Shown here: piece by piece, positions 1-11,950 of the stretch
Layout of the letters: the number at the start of each line of letters is the position of its first letter
Position numbering within the stretch: position 1 is the first letter of the stretch
Source: Chaetomium olivaceum
Lineage: Eukaryota; Ascomycota; Sordariomycetes; Sordariales; Chaetomiaceae
Reading direction: 5' to 3'
Assembly (NCBI GenBank): GCA_039881045.1
Contig: JAYWVB010000020.1
Location: 124,001 to 188,000, forward strand
DNA: 64,000 nt
Program-made: the position numbers and the translations under genes
The notes under the pieces: model-generated
What the model saw: only the letters and a program-made list of their open reading frames with translations
Databases searched by the model: none
What the model was told of the DNA's origin: nothing

Positions 1-1391
1 TCCGCGGGCTGAGGTCGAGTCGTCGACTGTAACGACTTGTTACGCTTTAAAAGCTTGCTGGAATTCCTTGGAGCACCGCGTTGCGGTTCAGATACGCTGC
101 TTGGTACTTCCTGGCGTTGGAAGGACTGGACCTCAGCATCGGCTCCGGAATGAGGGTCCTCATTCAGGACAATGGCTTGCGAGCGCGAGTCCCCCAAGTC
201 CGTGACGACGGGCGCGTGATTGTTGCTGACAGTTTCGGCTTGGTCCGTCACGGGTGCTAGCCGTGAGTTTCGTTTAGTTACCGGCTTTTTAGATCTTGGA
301 GGATTCACCGTTTGTTTATTCAAGACCGCCGGGAGCTTGCCGTTGTCGAACGAGCTTGAGAGTCGACTATTGACATCTGTTGGTTGTAGGGCAGTGCTCT
401 GACGATGAGTCTGGATGGCGTCCACGGGGCGAGCACGGTCTTGGCTTTTTTCCGTGGCTCCGGACTTCTCGTCATCCTCATCCGCAATACTCCGATTAGC
501 ATCAAGGAGTGGCTTGGGTGGAGGCACTACCTCTTTCTGGAGCACCATTTCTTTCTCCGCCACAGAACTGGCACGCAAGCCGGCCCCAACCAAACGATCC
601 CGGTCCTCCTGAGCATAGCACAAATTCTGCTCAACTTCTTGGGATGAGGTCACTGACTGTGGGTGATACACAGAACTGGCTGGCCGTCGTGGAGGGGCCG
701 GGCTAACGGGAACAGCGGACAGGGACAGGGTAGCACCAAACAAGCTCTGAGCGTAGCCCATTTTGCTCGATGGTGTAACGTCTTGTTTTCTTCTTTTTGA
801 GGGGCGTGACTCGGTGCGCTCGTTCGCATTGTCGCTAGCCTTCTGCCGCAGTTCGAAGGGAGACTCGTTCGGAACCAAGGCCCGGCCGTGATGGCCCGTT
901 GGGGTTCCCAGGAGGTGGTTTAGGGGCCGGTGCCGGGTTTGAAAGTGGTCTTGCGCACGAGGTGCAGCTAGGGGCGTGGTCGGCGATGCTGCGGTTAGGG
1001 ACGGACGCGCCATCACCCGTGCCTGACGTTGTTCCTTTTCTTTCGCCCTCTTATCCAGCAACTCGGACAAGTCTTGCTCTTGGCGGCCAACGCATTCCAT
1101 GACCTGTACGATGACGCCGCCGCGCTCCAGCTGGACCTCCTCGCCTTCATCAAAGTCCTCTTCTCGCTGCCAATGGAGGTCGCCCACAAAGTTGCCGCGC
1201 TCATCGTAAACCATTACGCGTTTGTTGAAGGTGTGGTATTTGAGGCGGCCATCTTCCCATCTTTTCTGCTTCCTCCGGAGGTCGTGGGTGAACAGGCAGA
1301 TGAAATCGAGGACAAACGCGGTGCGTCCGCTGCTGCTGCTGCTGCTGCCCGGATTCAATGACCCCGCTGAGATCGGCCTCGAGGATAGCAT
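1..1391 (-). CDS. ZGRF1/Mte1-type DUF2439 protein, partial (C-terminus off the left edge)
   Basis: An open frame of 463 codons runs without a stop from an ATG at 1391 through the left edge, so only the N-terminal part is present. After a short leader and a run of six serines encoded by AGC repeats (about 1334-1351), residues about 25-115 carry the DUF2439 fold: FVLDFICLFTHDLRRKQ, then RLKYHTFNKRVMVYDERGNF and GDLHW. This N-terminal domain is found in human ZGRF1 and yeast Mte1, which act with the Mph1/FANCM helicase in DNA repair, R-loop control and telomere maintenance; nuclear repair is therefore the likely role. The rest is Ser/Pro-rich and probably disordered, with a short KMGYAQSLFGATLSLS block near residue 215. 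No helicase domain is seen in the part present. The domain call is firm, the exact role inferred. Confidence 0.82.
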   Translation of the reverse strand, partial: MLSSRPISAGSLNPGSSSSSSGRTAFVLDFICLFTHDLRRKQKRWEDGRLKYHTFNKRVMVYDERGNFVGDLHWQREEDFDEGEEVQLERGGVIVQVMECVGRQEQDLSELLDKRAKEKEQRQARVMARPSLTAASPTTPLAAPRAQDHFQTRHRPLNHLLGTPTGHHGRALVPNESPFELRQKASDNANERTESRPSKRRKQDVTPSSKMGYAQSLFGATLSLSAVPVSPAPPRRPASSVYHPQSVTSSQEVEQNLCYAQEDRDRLVGAGLRASSVAEKEMVLQKEVVPPPKPLLDANRSIADEDDEKSGATEKSQDRARPVDAIQTHRQSTALQPTDVNSRLSSSFDNGKLPAVLNKQTVNPPRSKKPVTKRNSRLAPVTDQAETVSNNHAPVVTDLGDSRSQAIVLNEDPHSGADAEVQSFQRQEVPSSVSEPQRGAPRNSSKLLKRNKSLQSTTRPQPA

Positions 1392-2291
1392 GGGCGGCGT
1401 GTTGGACAAACGAGAACTTTTCTATCATCGCATTAATTTTTTTTTCCTTTTTTTCGGTCGTGGTGATTGAGTTCGAGCGCCTGTTGTTGCCTGCAGTGTG
1501 TACAGCCTTGAATTTGTTGGGGAAGCGGACACATAAAAGAGTGGCCTTGGAAGTCGCGTTTGTCGACGACGCGCTCTCACCTGATCTCAGTAAATCTGTA
1601 CACGAACTAACGAGCCCCACCTTCCCACTTGTGAACCAACAAGGGTTATGGTTGGCTCAAGGACCTTGGCACGTTTTGACTTCCTCGCCCCGCTCAAGAT
1701 GCCCCTTGATCACGGACCAACGGTTGGTTGCGGCTACTATTCCCGGTTATTTTTTCTCACTCTCTCACTTTATTCGTGGTCAAGAGATGGAGAGGCTGTC
1801 GAAGGATGCAGGTTTCAGTGGGTGGGACGGGAAGACGGCCACTGAAGGAGTCAATTCCATGCCCACCTTGCCCAGAACCCCTCTTTGGTTTCCAATTCAG
1901 AGCTCCCACCGAGTTCCATTGCCCTTCATGTTCATGCACGGGCCGAGTGTTTAAACGGAGGGCTGTGCCGCCTGGAGGAAGTGGAGGACCACGCCCGGCG
2001 AGCCACCGTCTTGACCAACTTGTGATACATTCGACTCATGTGCCGTCGGTCGGATTTCATTTCCGGCTGTCCCTTTTCCTTCTTCTCTCCGCTTGGCCCC
2101 AAACATTCTTCGCCTCGACACACTTTTTTTTTTTCTTTTACTAGTTCGTCTGGAGGCTTTGACTTCTACCGCCCGTCGCGACATCCATCCCACTCGCAAA
2201 TGCGGCGCGAAGCTGGCCTCCCTAAATCGTCCCAAAGTGACACCATTCGTTTTCGCTTCTTTTAATATTCATACCCTCCACATTCTCTAAA
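1392..2291. other. divergent intergenic region
   Basis: About 900 bp separate the DUF2439 gene (-) from the BAR-SH3 gene (+). It must hold both promoters. T-rich runs lie near 1436-1456 and 2127-2140. I see no further gene. Confidence 0.6.
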
Positions 2292-3514
2292 ATGCAGTCA
2301 ATGCAAAGGCAGTTCGGCAAGATCCTAAACAAAGGACCCGGAGAAAATGCCAAGGTCGCTGTTCTTCTAAACGACTACGAAGACGCTGACCATGTCCTCT
2401 CACAGGTGGGCAACTCAAGACTAACTCATGGTGCGATCGCACCGGTCGCAGTTACGCTAACCTTGTCGATCGATCTAGATCATCGACAACGCGAGGATGT
2501 GGAGGGATTCGTGGACCGCTCTTACCAACACCCAATTGCAAGTTGTGACCGAGTATGAAGGCCTCTACGATCCCATCGCCGGCGCTTCAGACGGCCAAAG
2601 TCGGCACGCCGTCCCGACACCACAACTTCAGCTGGAACGCACGTTCCAGCTGAAGAAGGCGTACACCGAACTCAAGGCGGAATTAGTGGAGGAGATGGCT
2701 TTGATCGAAGAGCAAATACTGAAGCCCGCGACGGATGCGCGCACCTGCATTGCCCCGATCCGCAAAACCATCAAGAAGCGGGAGAACAAGAGGCTGGACT
2801 ACGAGAAGGCGCAAGACAAGACATTGAAGCTCCAGCGGAAACCAGGCCGGAACCCCAAGGAAGAGGCCGCATTGGCGAAAGCTGACGCCGAAATGTCACG
2901 AGCGGCGGACGTGAGTCGCCCCTTGGCACTGCAACACTGCACGACTGATCCTGGTACTGACAAGGAGAAACAGGAATTTAGCATCGCCGACGAACATCTC
3001 AAAGAAACCCTACCACCCATCATCCAGGCGACCTTCAGTCTCGTCACCCCACTGCTCTCGAATCTGGTCATGATTCAGAACAGGCTACTAGGACTGTACT
3101 ACACCACGCTGAATGGTTACTGTGAGGAATTTGGTTTCCCATCGCCGCCGCCTCCAATGGAAGAGGTGGTCGCCATCTGGAACGGAGCAAATGGCCCCAC
3201 CCGTAGCCAGATCGAAACCATCAGCTTCATCGCCCGCGGCAAGGGGCCGCAGCAACCGACCGGCAGCCACAACAACCTCTCCACAAGGCCAGGACCGTCC
3301 GCCCTGATCAACGGGCCGCGACGGTCCGTAACAGGCTTGATCTCTGGCCCTCAGGCACGAACCCTGCGGGTCCCGTCGATGCCGGTCGATCGCAGCCGCA
3401 CGCCCTCCCCGTCCGGCTCCTACAGGCGGCCCGATTTATCCAACGCAACCGACTTCACGACGGCGACGATCCTGGGCGGGGCCGACGTTGCGCGGTCTGC
3501 AAACACAACACCAG

Positions 3515-3546
<32 letters not shown>

Positions 3547-3925
3547 CCCGGCTACTTCCGCGCCCCGTCTCCCGCAGCGTCCCAGGCCAGCAGCATCGGC
3601 GGCAGCTTCAACGGCAGCAACGGGGGGTTCGCAGCGCTGGGCAAGAAAAAGCCGCCGCCGCCGCCGCCCAAGCGCAAGCCGGACGAGTGGGTAGTCGCCC
3701 TGTACGCATTTGCGGGCCAAGGCGAGGGAGACCTGTCGTTCCAGGAGGGCGACCGCATCCGAGTGGTCAAACGGACGGGCACGGATCAGGATTGGTACGT
3801 TTTCTGATCCCCTTGCGACAGCTAACTAGTTTTTTATTGTTAGCTAACCATATGTGAACAGGTGGCTTGGAGAGCTAAACGGGACGCAAGGCAATTTCCC
3901 TGCCAATTATTGCCAACCCCTTTAA
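2292..3925 (+). CDS. BAR domain and SH3 domain adaptor (amphiphysin/Rvs167-like)
   Basis: Four exons (2292-2405, 2479-2910, 2974-3794, 3862-3925) give 476 residues. Residues about 10-245 form a long helical BAR domain of the kind that binds and bends membranes; it includes the basic stretch PIRKTIKKRENKRLDYEKAQDK and the segment LPPIIQATFSLVTPLLSNLV. A Ser/Pro/Gln-rich linker follows with a run of about nine glutamines (CAG repeat 3517-3543) and a PPPPPPKRKP motif. A C-terminal SH3 domain runs VVALYAFAGQGEGDLSFQEGD...WWLGELNGTQGNFPANY. Intron 3 splits the SH3 tryptophan pair, so splicing there is needed for a whole domain. The 63-nt second intron has no stop and is a multiple of three. Likely role: endocytosis or actin patch scaffolding. 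This BAR sequence is closer to a filamentous-fungal family than to Rvs167 itself (from memory), so I give no symbol. Confidence 0.85.
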
Positions 3926-4476
3926 TGGTGGCTTGTCTTGCCGTTTTATTGACTCGCGCTGGTTTTCGTCGTCGTTTCATGAGTCCATGACCCAGGTCCC
4001 TTTTTCTTTTTCTTTTTCTTTTCTTTTGCATTTATTTTCTTTGGCTTTTTGGACATCGTTTGGGGACACAGTTTCTGGTTACGTCCAGTACGAAAGCGCT
4101 TGAACAAAGAAGGATCGAAAATAATAAGGGAATGGTCAATCATACCATAGGGGTAATGTGAAAAGAAACCCTGGTTTTAGCAGGCGTGCAACATAAATAA
4201 TGACAGCGGCAGTTTTCCCGCCCGTAGGTTAATTCTCTTGATTTTGAGAAGACCGCTTATCATCATGAGCCGCTTATTTTTGTGTATGTCTCTAGTGTTA
4301 ATGACGCTGCCCTCATTGCAGTTTTCATTTTTATGCCGACCGGGTAGCGGGTGTTTTATGAGAGCTCATAACAACCTAGAATAACCTAAAAAGGAGGCAA
4401 CCCAAATATTGTATGAATGCAACTGTGTTTTCCACCCAAAACGCCCTCTGCCCCAACCATGTGTGCCCTCATAACC
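3926..4476. other. convergent intergenic region
   Basis: About 550 bp between the ends of the BAR-SH3 gene and the gene on the minus strand. It is AT-richer than the genes and has a CTTTTT-type pyrimidine repeat at 3999-4026. It presumably holds both 3' ends; no gene seen. Confidence 0.55.
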
Positions 4477-6239
4477 TCATTCCGCCACCGTCTATTTGTG
4501 GGTATCATAATTCCAATGGACGGAAAGACACCAACCAAATTGGCCTTGCCATTCCCGCGGTCGGCCACGCTCAAACCGACGCGGCGCGTCACTCACCTCG
4601 AGAGGCGACGACCGTGAATCCTTCCGGCGGTGCTTCCCCTTGCCGCCTACCCTCTTCCCATCCCTTACTTCCAAGCCCGGGAATCCAGCATCCATGCCCC
4701 CACCCACCGACGACGGGCCAAGACTCAGGTAAGAGTCCGCTTCCAGCGACATGGGAGTTACCGGTCCGGGGCTCCCAACAGGCTCTAACCGCGGCGAGGG
4801 CGGTTTGTGTGACCTGAGAAACGTGGCGGCGAGCTGACCCTTTGGCAGGGGCACTCCGCTCGGATATGACGCGGTTGCCGAACCGACGGAGCCCGTGCTG
4901 GCAATGAGCGCGTTAGCGGCCTGCGCCACCATGTCTCGTTGGTACTGGAGAAGCCGCCTCTTGACGTCGGACACGGGCCGGTGGTGGTGCAGTTGGTCGC
5001 CCTGGAACTTGGGGACCTGCGGCTCGGATCTCATGACAGACGCGACGGGCTGTGCCATTACCGACGGCCGGGTCTGTGGTGATTTACCGTGTCGGCTTTC
5101 CCAGTTGGACGGGTAGTACTTCCCCATAGGAAGAGCTACGTCGTCGTAGAGGCCGCTGGGCATGTACGAAGAGATGCGGGCGTCGAGGAACGCTGGTGCA
5201 TTTGCTTGCTTGACTGAAGAAGCATGCGTGGGCGAGGAGGGGCGGAGCTCTGCACCAGATTTGCTAGACTCGGCGGCCCGCTGTATAGAGTTCCGTCGCG
5301 CCATGTCGGCGTCGAGGTGGAATGGGTGGGGAATATGGACCCGGGAGTCAGTGTCTTCGTGCAACGGAAAGTACCCTCTATATGGCAAACCTAGGTCAGC
5401 AACTGAAACGCCTTCCCCACACACAAAGTCCAGTGACTACAAGATAGAACATAACATACCCAGGGACGTCCCCTCTCGCTGATAGAGGAGGTGGGGGGAT
5501 GGAAGAAGATGCGACGGACGTAACAAAGGTGGTGTCAGGCTTCCGCCCTCTAGGTAGCTCGATGGCAATCGGTCTGATGTTGCTGCTCAGACCGACTCTG
5601 ACACGGCTTGGTGACGATGGATAATGTTCCGAGCCGTGAGCGCGGGAGTTAACTTCGACTAAGAGGGGAAGGGGGATCAGTATCAAGTCAAGATGAATGT
5701 GAAAGTCGAAGCCAAGAAATCTGGGATGAATGAGAAGAATTGGAAGCCTGCCGGGGCCGCCCTATGACGCAGCGTGTTTGCGACGACCTGGACCCTGGCC
5801 AACGTGGGGGTCTCCACAGCGGCCACTTCCCCGCTTGAGGGACTGAACGGGCACGACGGGCTGTCCCATTGCCCCACAGCATCCCCTAGAAATCCCCCGC
5901 AGAGTGTTTCACCAAAATACCACCCAACCCACCATCCAAAACAAGGTCTCGAAAAAATAAATAAAACAAATGTAAGAGTAGCTTACCTTTACCTAGGAGG
6001 AGACCGTTCCTCGCTGCGGCGGGGTCTGTTGCAAATCGCGGGATCATGACGCGAGCCGGACCGTTTTCGTTTACAGGCGTCTGAGTTGGAGACAGGACGA
6101 ACTGGTCCTCTGAACCGTGTGATTGCTTTGAAGCGTTGGACGCTTGCGAGTCTTCGGATGAGCTGGAAGAGGTCCTCCGGTGCATGGGACGCCGTGGAGT
6201 TGGCAGCGGCAGTCTCATAGAACGAGTATGGCCGTCCAT
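4477..6239 (-). CDS. unrecognised Ser/Pro-rich protein
   Basis: I do not recognise this protein. The model has exons 6239-5987, 5658-5460, 5377-4597 and 4491-4477 (415 residues). The frame stays open across each junction, and the acceptors at 5659 and 5378 have good branch sites (TACTGAT, GCTGACC). Ordered-looking blocks are RKPDTTFVTSVASSS, GYFPLHEDTDSRVHIPHPF plus MARRNSIQRAAESS (residues about 135-185), and PVSDVKRRLLQYQRDMVAQAANALI near residue 260. The rest is low complexity. I chose the ATG at 6239 because the longer frame upstream begins with TTG; an extra 5' exon is possible. Intron 1 is long (328 nt). If the last intron (GTGAGT at 4596) is kept, translation ends at the TAG at 4494-4492 with a different tail (445 residues). 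Function unknown. Confidence 0.55.
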
Positions 6240-8970
6240 TTCGTAACACTGGTGTCGGTTGGGGGCAACGTCGTCATCAGCTTGCAAGTGCCTGCGACTT
6301 GACTATTCTTGAACAGCAGAAGATATCAGCGACGAAGGTCTTAAGAGAGCTTGGTATCGAATATAAAACAGAGAGGGTGATGGTGGATGGGGACGGAGGA
6401 GGCGAGGGGTAAAGAGTCGCTTCTGATCAACCTCCATCGGTCGGCGAGCTTGGACCCCGGGCACTCGCATTATGCACTTCGGCAACGGGGATGTATACTT
6501 ACGGGTAGGGGCTCTATAATCATCAGACAGCCTATGGTTGCAGCCCTGTGCCGTCTCGTTGTGTTGGCTGCGGGAAAGCTCGGCTGAGGATGATATCGAC
6601 AACTATTCCGTTCAAATATTGTTCCGTCCGTGGTATTCGTACCGGGGTTCGATCGACTTTCGTCAGAGCGAATCGAGCATAAGACACGTTAGCGACGTGA
6701 AGGGTTGATCGCTTGATGTGTTTCCTCGCGCCGAAGGGGGATCCCGGTCACTCGCATAAACCGTTTGCTGTGAAGCTTAGCGCATCAACAGTGCCCAGTC
6801 CGCCCGAAGCACTGGACTCGAGAAACTGGTGTGGAGTCTCATGGGTGTAGGAAGACGATCAGCCTGGTGCTGATGGGCCGCGTGTTAGGCTTGTGGAAGT
6901 TGGTCTAAGGGGCATGGTAAAGGGTTTGGGCGTTGGGAGTAAAAACTTTAAAAACCGTCCAGGTTCTTCGTGGGCGTTTGCTCATTCATATTCCACCCCT
7001 CTGACAAGGAACGACAACCCCGGCTCCCTGGGGGCGGGGGGGGGGGGGGTGTGGATGATGGGATCCCCTTCCTGTGACCAGGGATGTCTTGCTGCCCCAC
7101 CACACACCGAGCCAACCTTGAGAGCCCTGCTACTCTGTATGTATCCGTATGTACATGTATATCCAGGGTTGCCAGGTTGCGTTCGAGGGGCACGGAGGGG
7201 GCCTCACTGGGCGCGGTGTTCTCGGAATTTAAGCCGGACTTGGTCGTACACAACACGGTTGACCAGGTAAAGAAAAGATGGCTCAGGCTAGTTGCGGGAA
7301 CCTACAGCCTATTGAAGCCACCTGATGAAATCTTCTGGGTTGTTGCCGATAAAGGCGTGCCGAAAGCCCGAGACGGGCCCACCTCACAGCAAACGGGCGT
7401 GTCCTAAAATATCGGGGAAAGTCAAGGTCACTCGAGAACGAGCTGCCTATTGACGATGGACCCGTATCCCGCGGGGCCGCCATAGTGCGTTGATACCTTG
7501 GCAAACACAACAAGGAGGGTGGTGGCATGCGAATCTTCGTGTGTTTGTGTGTTCTGCTTTGCTGACCCTCAGACCCGTGGTTGGGTGGAAATCGATACCC
7601 TGGATGCTGATCATGGCGACTTTGGTAGCACAGATGGAAAGTTTTTGGCTGCAACCTGCCGCGAAATTCCAAGAAGTAGGGTAGCCCGACTCCAGAACAA
7701 CCCCACCCTCCCCTTCCCGGGATCACGCAGGCATGGCATGAATGGTGCCGCAGAAGGGAGTTTGGGATGGTAATGTGGACTGGGTGACTGGGCGCCGTGC
7801 TGGTCCGTCTCGGATGTTAGCGACCATCCAGCACCTTAGCTTAGTTGACGGTCATGAATACTGCCAACGCCATCTATTGACTGTTGAGACTGGGCCCGGG
7901 GTCGATAGACTCAACTAGCCGATCGAGCATCTTGTGAAAGCGGGCATGTATTTTGATGCACAGGCGCAAAAGAAATCGGGAACCGTTATCTGAACACCAA
8001 CAGCCTGATGTACGGCATCGCCATGAGTCAACTCGGAACGGCAGCCCACAGGTGGGCGTGTCGGGTTTTCGAGACAGGAGGCCGGCAGTGGCCGCTGATC
8101 TCGTCGATCTTTCAGTCTTGAGGTTGCGAAAGCAGCTGCTTGAAGGGTCGCGAGCCGTCCGCTGATCCCGAGTTGGTGTGGCTCGAGTGTGGGAGGTTGG
8201 AAAGGCGGCCCCTCCAACAAATTCGAGTGATCGTCGGCTTGGCGCTCAAGTTCCCGACACAGGCGACCCATAGAGAGTTACTGGCCCCTTCAGGGCCTCA
8301 ACTCAACGTGCCAACCCACACACGTTCGCACCCAACGCTGAAAATCATTCGTTTCTTCAAAAACTGCCCACAATAGGGATTGGGATAGGGGACTATTTTC
8401 CGACTTAAAGCCATCCCCCGCAGTTCGAGCTTCGTGGGTTTCGTCGGAGCCTGTTTGTTGCCAGAGAGATTCTGCAACACCATGACGTCACTGTGTAGGA
8501 GCGAAGAGCCCCCCACGACACAATCCCCCCCATGTAATTATAAAGGTACCTGAATAGGCATGTATACACAATATCAGGATTATACCACGCCACGACTGCT
8601 TTTGATATTTTGCATTAAAACCGTTGCGGTGTGGTGACACTGCAAGACTACCCTATGTTGGGGGTCAAAAGATCAAGATGGACAGAGGCACGTTGCTGAG
8701 TATGAAGACACGCCAATTAAGTATGTACAACATGCAGCTCGGGGAATTACAAAAATACACTAAGTAATTATAGGGGTATTAGAATGCACCGCATTTAGTA
8801 TCATGATATCATCGTCCTTGAAAAGCCATGTTCCTGTGTGGTTCCTGTGTGGTGCCTGTGACCCCTTTCCAAATCCCGAGCCCTCGCCGGGGGGTGTCGT
8901 CCAGCCTGCTGTCGCCCTCGCCCGAGTATTCCCTGCTGCGGAGTCGATGAGAATTTACTCAACAGCACGT
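6240..8970. other. 2.7 kb intergenic stretch, no convincing gene
   Basis: Open frames here are short and lack recognisable domains; the longest (minus strand 7283-7726) begins with a non-ATG codon and has no family resemblance. A run of 14 G lies at 7036-7049. It probably holds the promoter of the gene ending at 6239 and the 3' end of the MARVEL gene. Confidence 0.5.
7030..7049 (+). repeat. poly-G tract (G5, C, G14)
   Basis: Five G, one C, then fourteen G in a row. It is the longest single-base G run in the window and could fold as a G-quadruplex. Its length in the assembly is uncertain because such runs are error-prone. Confidence 0.85.
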
Positions 8971-9488
8971 CTACACCTTTGCGCGGCTGGTGAAGCGACT
9001 CCTGCGCTCCCGATGACCCCACCAGTAAATAAAATGCGCCAGGACGCCAATGAGCCACAGAATAGCATTCGCAAGAACCACCCATACGGCATTCTTCATC
9101 CGCTGGAGGTCACCGTTTCCTTCAGCGTCTTCGTGGATGTACATCTAAACCGAGTTAGTTGCGGTTGGTTGGCACAGAGGGTCAGGAGAAGACTTACCTT
9201 GCCAACAATGCCAAAGAGCGCGATCCAAAGAATGAAGAGGATCAGGTTCCAGGCCCACACCACGGCAAAACGGAGGATAAAGGGGACGCAGAAGAGGATG
9301 GCCGTCAGAGCGGAGAGACCACCGACGACCTCGGCGTAGATCCATTTTCCATCAGGGTCGATGTTGGCCTTCCGGGAGCGGTCCAGGTCGATGCCGTAAA
9401 GAGCGCAAACTGTGACTGCGAGGACGAACTGAGAAATGTGCAGAATTAAGAAGAGCAGGTAACTCAACGATAAATCGCCTAGGGCCAT
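8971..9488 (-). CDS. MARVEL-domain four-pass membrane protein
   Basis: Two exons (9488-9198 and 9144-8971, 53-nt intron with GTAAGT donor) give 154 residues. Four hydrophobic segments are visible: residues about 8-31, 55-75, 77-95 and 121-142. The first and second flank a polar loop (DLDRSRKANIDPDGKW) and the C-terminus is basic (HRERRSRFTSRAK). Size, four-span layout and the aromatic membrane segments FAVVWAWNLILFILWIALFG and FIYWW fit the fungal MARVEL family, whose members sit in membrane rafts and secretory or plasma membranes. The specific function is unknown. The intron falls exactly between the third span and the fourth-span exon, and the frame is restored (MYIHEDAEG...). Family call good, role inferred. 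Confidence 0.78.
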
Positions 9489-11950
9489 CTTGGCGGTTGG
9501 GTTGCGCGCCGGCTGGAGACGTCCCTGAATACTTTCTCGAGGCGAGATTCAAGCGCGTTGTTGGCGTAGGAATGAGAGAGAGAGGGAGAGGCCGAGAATT
9601 TGGAAGACGGCGGCGCCTAGATAATTAATCGGTGGGATACTGTGTAGTTAGTTGAGTTTAGCGTCACTTTGCCAAGCGGAAGAACGCGATCGGCAGCGAC
9701 CCAACAGATGATGGTCAACTAGTGCAGTGCTTGAGTGCAGAAAAGATACGCTAGTTGATCAACCGAGGCCGAAATATGACACATAGATTTGACGGCTGTT
9801 TCTAAAGGTAAAAATACCTGACCTGTTGGGACGTCAAACTGGCCTTCCTGAAACAGGCCCGGCCACAATCGCGAAAGCGGCTTCAGTCCAGGCCATTTGC
9901 CGAATGACGTTGTTGTTCGGTTCTTGCAGGACCGGATGGACAGGGGGAACGAAAGAAATGCCGGGTGATGTGGCCCAAGCTTCTTCCATTGAGCAAGGCT
10001 GGAAAAACACACGTGCCTCTTGTCTGCCGCAATTGCTTGGTTGACAACCCCACTTCCATTGCCAAATCGGCAATCGGATCAACAACAACAAAAAAAGCAA
10101 CTACTTGGGTCCCACATCGTCTTCTCCCTACCCTTCTTTTCCAACGAAGCAACCGTATGTCTGCTTTCAGGGTTTCAGTGCAGATGGCACTTGCGGCTCA
10201 AACCAGAAGTGGTGTATGGAGAGGAGAAAAAGTTCAAGACCTCCCGCTTACCTACCTCCCCAGGTACCGACCTACCCCTCGCCCCACCGAGTCACACCGA
10301 CAGTTCAACGACCTAGAGCCTTGCGTCCCCCCTCTCGTTCTGTCGGGCACCCAGCCATATTGGCCGAATTTCCTCACCGGAGGCCGTGCCGCATTCACGC
10401 TGAATGAGAATGGCGCCCTGTCCCCCCTCACATTCCACCCATGAGGACACATCAGGCGAGTTCCGACGCATCTCGCAACACCCACCTCGGTTTTGTGAGG
10501 ATGGACAAGGTGGTTTTGGGGGCAACTACATACTGCCCGCACAGTTGGGGGTCTATCTGTTTCAGCCAACAATGAGGCTCTGCTCCTCTTTCAGCCTCGA
10601 GCTCTTGCTCCGATGTGCTAGTTTGGATTAAAGGAGCTTCAAGGTCCGCCTTTCTCGTTCATGGGCTCTCATTGTTCTTGTGAAACCCATGAACCATACC
10701 TTGGAGAATCAGGAGGCCTCAGACAGCGGGACTCTCCATGCCTTCCGCCTCAGCAAAGTTTTGTACAACCGCGAAGCCGGCGAGGTTGGGCCCACTTGCG
10801 CTTCCTCTCGCCAGAGATGCTGGGCTGTCTCGTGCGCCAAGGCCAATCAACCGTCTGTGCTGTCAGATTCTTGCCACCGGTGTTTTGGCCTTTGGACCGT
10901 TGAACATGGGGAACGGGAAATTAGCATCTTTGGTCGAATTTACAACGACAGTTGCGCCTACAACCCAACCACGAAAGGACAGGATACCGGACTTGTCCAG
11001 CCCTAGACCCACACCATGGCGGCTGTCCCGTCGCTTTCCGGATTGATTTGTCCCGGGATTTTTGAGTCACCTCCAAAAGGTTGTTGACGGGAGCCAGGTA
11101 AGCAGAAGAGGTGCCGAGATACCGTCGTCGCAGCTGAGTGCTAACACTGGACTCTAGAAGGCCCGTTCTCTACCATTATTTGCTTATCGTCAACGAATAG
11201 CGACTCCCGTCTTGGCTAATGGACCGCGGACGAAGGAATATGATGGTTGGCCCTTGCGCCGGTCTCTTTTAGTCCTTGGTCCTGACTGGGGACGAGGAGA
11301 ATCACACCAAGGCGGCACCAAGCCCCCGCCCGCCGCCGCTGGATATTCTGGCCACATCAACGACTCAGCCATCTTACAGATTGATCTCCGGTTGAAAAGT
11401 GCCGTTTTCATCATGGCTTTTAGCGATGGTCCGCGGCGCGCTCGTTGCTTGACCTCCGCCTGGCGGAAGGTCCTCGGCCATAGACCAAGCAAGGGCTCAC
11501 ATTGACCGAGCCTTTGGCTTTGCGAGAACTCGATAGGGTGACCATAAGTGCCCTGCTACCGTTCCTTCGTCTCCACCTTCAGCTCACCGACTTCAAACAT
11601 CCTCCCGCGAACGTCTCTCAGTCGTCCATTCTCGGGTATTTGTTTGGAAATTGATCTAAGATTGCCTCATCATGTCTCGATTGGGCATGGGCTTCTCTTC
11701 GGTCTGGGAACGTCGCTGCGATTGCCCGGGATAGGGGTCGACAGCTAGGTCAGAGCATCGTGCCACGGGATACAAGGAAGGACGCAGATGCTAGATTTAA
11801 GAACGAGCGGCGCCCCTTCAACTGAGACGGCACGAGCACTGAAGTCTTCATCAGTATATCAGTATACTACAGCAAGCAGCCGACCTAGAAATCAGCTCGT
11901 TTCCTTCATCTTAACAGACTCCTTCAATCATCTCCAAATCACCAACAAAC
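9489..11950. other. 2.5 kb divergent intergenic region
   Basis: It lies between the MARVEL gene (-) and the small Cys-rich gene (+). Open frames are short, mutually overlapping and without domains. The last 150 bp before 11951 are typical promoter or leader sequence (CT-rich, CAGTATATCAGTATACTAC near 11853). No gene called. Confidence 0.5.

Noticed and set aside
6643..6660. tRNA-like GGTTCGATC loop
   Set aside because: Flanking bases do not pair as a T arm and no other cloverleaf part is present.
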